Made by a program: the position numbers and the translations under genes. From positions 9,008,157-9,072,156 of the forward strand of contig JARUPZ010000023.1 in NCBI GenBank assembly GCA_031213475.1: a DNA stretch of 64,000 nucleotides, in the 5' to 3' direction. Under the pieces are notes generated by a model. That model saw only the letters and a list, made by a program, of their open reading frames with translations, was not told the origin of the DNA and ran no database searches. Shown in pieces: positions 37,401 through 46,400 of the stretch; position 1 is the stretch's first letter; each line of letters starts with the position of its first letter. The DNA comes from Nereocystis luetkeana (taxonomy: Eukaryota; Sar; Phaeophyceae; Laminariales; Laminariaceae).

Positions 37401-40400
37401 CGGTACGTACTGGTACGCTTGTTTCTTTTATTTTTCTCGGTTGCTCGGTGTGGTTTACCCCGAACCCAAAACTCTTTAACTCGAAACTCTTATCCCACCC
37501 CCGCGGTGTACACACACTCACAGCACCCCACTAGACGCTCCTCCCCCCTACCCAGCCCTGCCCCATACCCGCTTGGAAAGGAATGCGTGGTCAATTTGGC
37601 GAATGACTAAGGCAAGCAACAAACAAGTACCCTCGGTCCCCCTCCCCCGAAAGGGATAAACTTGTCAATATTTCATGTAATATATGAAAACAAACGTTAT
37701 GAGCGCCCCAACTGTTCGAGGTGTCTGTGCTAGAAGTGGAAACGGTGCTCCGTCTCGGAAAGGATGCGTGGTCGACGCTCGAATGAATAGGGCAAGCAAG
37801 AATCGATTACGTCCCCCCCCCCCCCCCTCTAGGAGATAGATGGTGGCCACAGGCGGCCAAACAGGAAGGGCATAAGATAAGCAAAATATATATATGTAAT
37901 ATATGGAAACAACGTAATGAGCGCCCAATTGTTGGAGGTGTCTCTATTAAGAGTAGGAACGGTGCTCCGTCTCGAAAGGGATGCGTGGTCAGTGGTCAAA
38001 TGACTAAGGCAAGCAACAAATGAGTACGCCCCCCCCCCCCCCCCCCCCCTCCCCCCGTTTTTCACCAACCATAGCCAACCCTCACACCCTATATACCCCC
38101 CCCCTCCCCTTCGGCGCTTCGCGCTTGGTTACAAGCAATGTCTGCCTGGTCGGTGAAAACCCGACATGCTCTGTCCCGGCATTGTAGGGATGCGAGGGTC
38201 TATGGTCATACGACTACGGCCATGCATGAGATCGAGTACATCTCTCCTATCGATTACACCCCCCCCCCCCCCTCCCCTTCCCGCCTCCCATATACCCGCG
38301 ACCAGGTAGCGTACAAACCCTGGCTTAACCAGGAGGACCCGGAGAAATGCCTCTTCGTGTCCGTTCACGGGTACGGCAAGAAGGACAGGCACTACCAGAA
38401 CATGCAGGGAGGATGGTTCTACCCTGGGTCGGGAGAGACCACGGACTGCCCCATCGACGGTGTCAGTACTGACGCTGCTGACGGGGCCGAGGCCAGCGCT
38501 GGTGCCGGCGCCGCCGGGAAAGAGCGGGGTGGGGAAGGGGAAGGGAGGGGGGGGGAGGAGGGGGGAGGAAAGGATGGGGGGGGCGGGGAAGAGGGGGAGG
38601 GGGAGGGGGGGGGGGGGGCGGGGGGGGGAAAAGAAGGAGAAGGCGGTGGCGGCGGCGGCGGCGGCGGTGCAGGGCGGGGTTGGTTCTGCGTCGAGCCGAG
38701 AGGTAAAACCTCGTTGTTTTTGGTTTAGTGTGTGTGTGTTTTTTCGCTCTGGCTTGGAAGTGGAGTAGTAGTGCCGGTTGCCGCTATAGTGCCGGTATTG
38801 TCGGATGGCGCATATACACTGGCACTATAGCGGCACTATAGCGGCACTACTGTAACAGCACACTCAATCGAGCCTTTGGTACTGAACGTCGCGTATCGGC
38901 AATCCTAAAAACCCGAAGCCATCCCCTTCCCCCCCCCCCCCCCCCCCTTTCCCTCCTGCGAGGGTCTATGGTCATACGACTACGGCCATGCATGAGATCG
39001 AGTGCATCTCTCCTATCGAGGACAACCCCCCCTCCCTCCTCCCCCTGCCCCCCCTCCCTCCTCCCCCTCCCCCCGACTTGAATATATATATATATATAAA
39101 ATAAGCCTTTGGTGTTGGACGTGGGCATGCCGCTTCCGGAGAGCGACGACACGCCGGGCGCCTCCCGCCACCGCTGGAGGGATGTTTACCGCAACGACAT
39201 ACTCCCGAAGCTGGCGGCGTTCAACCCTGACGTTATTCTGGTCAGCGCAGGATTCGACGCCCACAAGAAGGACTCCATCAACTTCGGCTACATTGGCCTG
39301 CTCGAGGAGGATTATGAGTGGGTCACGCAGCAGCTGGTCCAGGTGGGAGGCGGGGGAGGGGAAAGGGGGTGACGCGTTCACCGATAGAGGTAGCACATTT
39401 CCGCTCAAAAGGGGTCTGAATGACGGGGCCCCTTAAGCCAAAGTCGTTGGAGGCCAATCTTGTTTCGAAAAATGACGTAATTGTATACTTGGACCATGGG
39501 ATTATTCGTCGGGATGCGTTTTTCTTTTTGCTGAAGATTGTTTTCGGGTGAGGTGTGGACCTCCTCGAGTGAGGAACCTCAGAAATTGTAGGGTGAACCT
39601 CTACCGTAGAACGCCTCAGGTGTGTGCTCATTATCATGCATGGCCGTAGTCGTATGACGGAAAGGGGGGGGGGGGGGTGGGAGAAGAGGAGGGGGGGGGG
39701 GGGGGAGGGGAGTGTACCCGTGTACCCGTGTACTCGTGTACTCATGTCATACATGGCCGTAGTCGTATGACGGAAGGGGGGGGGGCGTACTCATTTGTTG
39801 CATGCCTTTGTCATTTGACCATTGACCACGCATCCCTTTCGAGACGGAGCACCGTTCCTACTCCTAATAGAGACACCTCCAACAATTGGGCGATCATTAC
39901 GTTGTGTCCATATATTACATACCAGGTAGTTTTTTTTTGCTACGGAAGGGGGGGGGGGGGGAGGGGTGTACCCGTGTACCCGTGTACTGGTGTACTCGTA
40001 GTCGTGTAACGTTAGACACTCGTATCCTTATATACAAATGCGGGGACGGAGCACGTCGGGTTTTCATGGACCAGGCAGGCATTGCTCACACCAAACGCGG
40101 AAGGCGGGGGGGGGGGGGGGAGGGGGGGTGTACTCGATAGGAGAGATGTGCTCGATCTCATGCATGACCGTAGTCGTATGACCATAGAGCCTCGCATCCC
40201 TACAATGCCTGGACAAGGGGGGGGGGATACTTTTAGGGTGGTAAAGCGAAGTGAGGTAAAGCGACAGAAAGCCGTTGAGATACAGAACTATGTAAGTGCA
40301 GAAGGGGGGGGGGTGTACTCGATAGGAGAGATGTACTCGATCTCATGCATGGCCGTAGTCGTATGACCATAGACCCTCGCATCCCTACAATGCCGGGACG

Positions 40401-43400
40401 GAGCATGTCGGGTTTTCACCGACCAGGCAGACATTGCTTGCACCAAGCGCGAAGCGCCGTGAGGTGTCTGGCGAGTCGCATGAAGGGTGAGCTGCATCCT
40501 ACTAAGAACCGCTTTTGAGGCGGACTTGCATATGGACGACAGCTTCAATGAGTTGATTTAATTTCCGGTGTAGGCATTTCCAGGGACAGCAATGGGAGCA
40601 CTATGTAACTGCCTCTTGGGTGCCTTACCTTGAACACTACGTGATACGATCATTCCCAATTGTGCGAAGAAAAGGTTCTTTGCCTCGCACAAATGATCTA
40701 ACTCGACAACCAGCTGTGGGCAGAAGGGGGGGGGGGGGGGGATGGGACGGATAATTCAGTGCGGAGTGGAAAGGACATCAGAAAGCCGTCAGAAAGCCGT
40801 TGAGAGACATACTCACTCAACTATTGCAGCATACGTAAGTTGGGCCCACTGCTGCTGTATCAACGGAAACGTGTTACGATACCGACGGGAAAAATACGCC
40901 GATAGATGAGGGACCCCGTCACCGCTTATGCACCTGCTTTCCACTCTGTCCGAACATGTAAGGACCGCTTGGAAATTTTAGTTATCCGTCCACTTGTGGG
41001 GTATGTTTTTTTTGTTTGCCCCCGATGGAATATCCACCCACATGTGAGGTGTGACGTACGGTTTTGGTTTGGCCCCGGAGATTCAAGCCCCGGGGTAACC
41101 CCCAGAAGGGGTGACAGCCAGTCTACCCTTACGAGGGCAGCTCACCAGTTATTGGAGGGAATGGATTGCACGTGTAAGACAAGACGGATAGAAGTGCAGC
41201 AGCACTAACCGTAAGCCTATTGCCAAGCAGCACCCGTCAACCAATGGCTGGCGACCCAATCAACCAATGGCTAACGACCGTATCAACCTATGGATGTTTC
41301 GGTCACGGTAGTCCCGTTGTCTCGCACTAATAGTGCTTGCCAACCATTTTTCGAAAACCAGCTCTAAGCCAATCAGACTCAACCCACCTAATGGCTAGCG
41401 ACCCCAGTCAACCAATGGCTGCTAGTAGCCGGTGGTGCCGTTCTCTTGTTCACAGAAAATGCATGCCAACCATCGTTCGAAAACTAACCTAGGCCCATCA
41501 GACCCAATCAACTTATGGCTTGACGACCCAACCAGCCAATGGCTGCCATTTATAGTAGCTCTTTTCCAGTTGTCTTGTTCACAGATAGTGCATGTCAACC
41601 AGTATTCGAAAGCTAACCCTAAGCCAACCAGACCCCGTCAACCGATGGGTAGCGACCCGATCAGCCAATGGATAACGACCGAATCAACCAATGGCTGCTA
41701 TAATAGAAGCGGTAGTCTTGTTGTCTCGTTCACAAATAGTGCATGCCAACTATTATTCGAAACCTAACCCTGAGCCAATCAGACCCAATCAGCCAATTGC
41801 TAGCGAGCCAATCAGCCAATTGCTAGCGAGCCAATCAACCAATGGCTAACGACCGAATCAACCATTGGCTGCCGTTACTACAGTAGTAGCTGTAGCCCCT
41901 TTGTCTCGTTCTCAGATAGTAGCGCATGGCAACCATTATTCGAAAACTATCCCTGAGTCCAGTCAGCCCCAATCAACCATGGCTAAAGACCCAATCAACC
42001 AATGGCTGCTACTAGTAGTAGCGTTATTTCCGTTTTCTCGCTCACAGATAGCGCCCACGCCAAACCATTTTTTCGAGTAAGCGGTACAAAGCCTCTCCTG
42101 ACCGTTACATCGACGACAGACAACCCTCACGGACCAAACTATACGAATGAACGAACGAGCGAACGGACGAACGAACGAACGAAGTGTATCAATGGAATGG
42201 AACGAACGGGCTGGCAGGAGAGGGGCTTGTGTCAGTGCATGGAATGCTCGGCCCGCGGCAGCGCGAAACACGAAACCACTCCGCACGGATGCACGAAGGC
42301 CGTTTTTCATGGCTCCCGCTAGTGCAGGAGCGGCCTGCACGACACTTTGTGTGTCGTCAATTTCAACCTTGCACGTCGGCCCAGACCAACCCGACTCCAG
42401 GCCGAACCCTCTATAACCCGAACCCTAACCCCAATCCTTTGGGGGGCTCGACGTCGGCAGGGGCGGTCACCCAGCTCCGCCGCGCGTTTTGGTGTGTCGT
42501 TTTCTAAAAAAATGCCGGGCGGCCGAAAGACCCGCCTTGACCTATAAGACCTGCACCCTGCACAAAGTTTTGTGCAGGCCTCTCCTGCACATAGGTCGAG
42601 TCGTTTTCTACAGTATAAGACGGCCCAATCAGTCCTTGTAATTCCGCACAGAGTGGCATGTCGTACGTACGAAGTGAAAGCGCGACAAGCTGGACTGAAC
42701 TGAGGGAGCCTAATCATGGAACAAACGAACGAACGAATAAGTGAAGGTGGCCGACAAGTGCAGCCAGGGAGCGCTGGTGTCGGTGCTAGAAGGGGGCAGG
42801 GATAGCGAGGCAGTCTACCGGTCGCCACACAGCAGTCAATCAACCCTCCTCATGGGACGCACTAACGAACGGACGAATGAGCGTATGGCATGAACGTGCT
42901 CATGGAACGAACTATCACGGGGGACCAAAGTAAATAGGACCAAGTGTTGTTAGTAAAATTGAGGAAATATATAGGTTTTTGTGTGTACCGTAGGTCCTAT
43001 TTACTACCAGGTATGGTCCCCCGTAGTATTAATAGTGGCGTGTACGAATTCATGGAACGAACTAGGGAGCGAATGGAAGAATGGAACGAACCAACGAGCA
43101 AGCCTAATCATGGCTCTTGGAACGAATCGACGAGTGTACGAAGTCATGGAACGATCTAGCGATCAAACGGGATCAGATGGAACAAACTAGCGAGCCAGCC
43201 TAATCGTGGAACGAACTGATGGACGATATGAACGTACTTTTATAGAACAAACTCACGAGCGAACCTGAAATCATGGAACAAAAGACCGAGCGAAAAAAGT
43301 ATTCGGGTGGAACGAAGTAACGAGCTATGTATGCCTAATCATGGAACGAGCGAAGGAAAAAAGCATGCAACGAACTACCGAGCGAACGGGATCAGATGGA

Positions 43401-46400
43401 ACCAACCCCTGAAACGAGCCTGCCTTAAATCATGGAACGAACGATCTACCGAGCAAACACTTGATCATGGAACGAACATACTGACCATTATAACGAGCGA
43501 TTTCTAATCATGGAACGAACTGCTGAAGGTGGCCAACAAGTGCTGCCAGGGGAGGCTGGTGTCGGTGCTGGAGGGGGGCTACCGCATCAACGGGGGCATC
43601 GTGTCTGCCTTCGGACGGAGCGTGGCGGGCCACGTGCGGGCACTAGTGGACGGATGCGAGTCCCGACAGGTGCTTGCGCGCTCTCTCTCTTCTCTGACTT
43701 TGCTATGTGCTGCTGCGACATACAGGTTTTTCGTTTTGGTTTGGCTTTTTGGTTTGGCGTTTGGTTCGGTTTTTGGTTTTCGTTTTGGTTCCGATTTGGC
43801 TTTCGATTTTTTTGTCGTTTTTTTTGTAGTTTTGGGTTAATTTCATTTTGGTTCGTGTGGCGTGGTTGTGGTTTGGTTTCGTTCTGTTCTGGGCGTTGCT
43901 CTAGCTTCGCTCGAGTGGCTTCGCTCTGGGTTTAGTTTTTAGTTGGATTGGCGATGTGTGGTTTTTAGTTGGATGGACTCTATTGGTTTCCTCACGTTTC
44001 GTTTGGATTGGAGTCTTGATTTGATCAAGTCTGTGGGTTGAATTAAGGTAATTTTGCTGATGCTGTTGCGATTATTTGTTGCCGTTGTCATTGATGTCGA
44101 CTTTGCGGCTGCAGTCGCCGATTTCCTCACGCTCTTTGTTTGTCACACACACACACCCCTTCCCCCTCTCCCTCTCCCTCCCTGCTGGTTTGTGTTTTGT
44201 TTTGATTTTCTTTGCTCTGCTCTGTCCTGCCCTGTCCTGCCCCTGGCTATGCCCTGCCCTGCGCTGCTCTGGCCTGCTCTCTCTGCTCTTCTTTATTTGC
44301 TGCGTGGTGTCTCAGGAGTGGAGTCCGGCGGACGCGGCGTGGGAGAGCAACTTCGAGCGGCGGCTCCTCCAGGAAAGAGAGCGCAAGCGGCAGCTCCGGC
44401 TCGAGCAACAGCTGCAGGTGTGTGTGTGTTTTTTTTCCTGTTTGTTTTGTTTTGTTTTTTACTTTCAATTTTGACTTTTGATTTTGATTATGATGTTTGG
44501 CACTTTTTCCAGTTTTATCGGGGGGGGGTGGGATCTGTAAGACACGGCTCTTTTTTGCGCAGTAGCACTCTGTCCCCAAATTGTGTAAACGGCGCTTTTA
44601 GCTTGGGACAAAGTGGTACTGGTATGCCCTAAGCGCAATATCATTGTTATCATACAATGGGCACCCCCCACCAAGGCAGGTATGGGACAAGGCATAGCTG
44701 AACCTGCCTTATTGCTAGCGTTGCCAAATCCCGATAGAAGGTCGCGTTTGCCTTCAATCGAGATAGGGCCTTAACCGGCCTTAACCTCTTTAGAACTTCA
44801 GTCCCTTTTCTGAAGACAAAGTACTTGAAAAAAAATGGCTGATTGTCCGTCCCCCAAACCAGGCTGGAGTTCTAAAAATATGGAAGCGGGAGAAATCCGG
44901 TTGGGCACCATACGTACGGAGTTTAAAATCGGAACAAGCCGATTAGGCCCGCTTCGATCTCTTCTCTTGCCCCTGTAAAAACTGACAGAAATGACAGCCT
45001 TGCTGCGGGGTACCCACTGCTGTGTATAAAATCTACTGTAGATGGTCCAACCATTTGTTTAGATCGCTCGTGATGCGTTTCTGATGCTTGCACGCACGCA
45101 CGCACGCACGCACCTTTTTCTCGGAAGGCGATGAAGGAGCGGGAGAACCAACTGAGGGAAGCCATGCTAACAGAAGAGACCAACAATGCATTGCTGGCGG
45201 CGGCGGCAGCGCGAGAGAACGGCTCAAAGGATGCTCACCACGACACCACCACTACCACCACCACGACAACAGCGGTGGCGGTGGCGGCGGGGGGGGTTGA
45301 CCAGGAGCCAAGCGCGGCAGCGGGGGTGGGAGAGGCGACGGTGGCGGCGGCGGCGGTAGGGGGCAAGGTGATTTTTTTGTTAATGTATTTGTTGATGAAA
45401 GCAGCGTATCGTATGCCCTGGTATATACTGTATAGCACGTAAAATACGACAAACTCCCTTTCGGACGAATTTTCAAGCCGGTTTTTCCCGACGGCGGAGA
45501 GACGAAAAAGAGTTTCAAACAACCGAGTGAGTGGGCGGTGCGCATCTGTATTCGAAAAATCTCGACGAGTTTTGTCCAAAGCCACCGTTTTTTTCGTTCG
45601 TGTGTGCAGTAGTGGTCCCCTCTATAGTGCCACTTGAGTAATGCCGGTTGCCCGCCATAATAGTGCCTGTAAAAACGCTTGGCACAGATGTATAGGAGCA
45701 ACCAGTGTGGTGTGGTAATGTGCTGTTAACAATGCCGGCTGCCGCTACAATAGTGCCGGTATTATTGGCTAGCGCATATGATATGTACCGGCACTATAGC
45801 GGCAACCTTGCTCTGAAGCTGAGAGCTTTTCAGCCGATCGCCCGCTCCACATGCAACCACCACCGGTTCTCGATAGAAGCCCTGGGCGGCAGTTATAGGG
45901 GCAGAGGAGGGGGCGAGAAGGGTCGGGTCGATTTCTTCTGAGATGCGGTACGTAACTCGGATTTAGTTTCGTTGTTATTTCCGGAACTTGTCGTTTTTTT
46001 TCCCCAGTTTTTGTTTTGTTTTGTTTGTTTCCGAATTTTTCCTTCCTGCTTACCTGGTACATGTTTGAGCTCTCGCCTTGTGTGTGTTTTTTTGTCTTGG
46101 ATTTTGTCACTCGCTACATGCATCCGCGTGGGTTGCTGTGTGTACACGTGGCACCGTTGTTTGTGTTGATGTTGATTTATAAACATCACGAGTGCACACG
46201 TCGGACAACTCATCAATTCCCACGTCATGATCTAGATTTGGAGGGCAGATAGATCCATGATTTGTATGATCTGTATGATCTAGCTCATGTTGCCGCGTGG
46301 GAGCTGCGTAGTCTACATGATCTAGCACACTTTTCTGGGTTGGACCTGTACTACGCGGATCTTGCACAGCATATCATAACGGCAGCCTACTGTAGGATCT

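Larger units (their letters stand above)
42700..43520 (+). repeat. Degenerate ATGGAACGAAC minisatellite
   Basis: Many units of the form AATCATGGAACGAACTAGCG at variable spacing (30-50 bp). It is interrupted by the exon 15 remnant at 42748 and by an M1 MITE, and runs to within eight bases of the real exon 15. Confidence 0.8.

Noticed and set aside
38462-38702. Extension of deacetylase exon 13 through a Gly/Glu-rich stretch
   Set aside because: The donor at 38703 gives the wrong phase for exon 14, and the added sequence is low complexity. The earlier donor gives a family-normal join.
39700-40000. Regular GTGTACCCGTGTAC repeats with near-unique intervals, considered as a CRISPR-like array
   Set aside because: Eukaryotic context, short degenerate tandem units and no unique spacers of constant length.
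1717-40548. Recurrent open frame MQLTLHATRRTPHGASRLVQ... at several places
   Set aside because: It is carried by repeat family A. Copies contain frameshifts and truncations and the frame ends in the C-tail.
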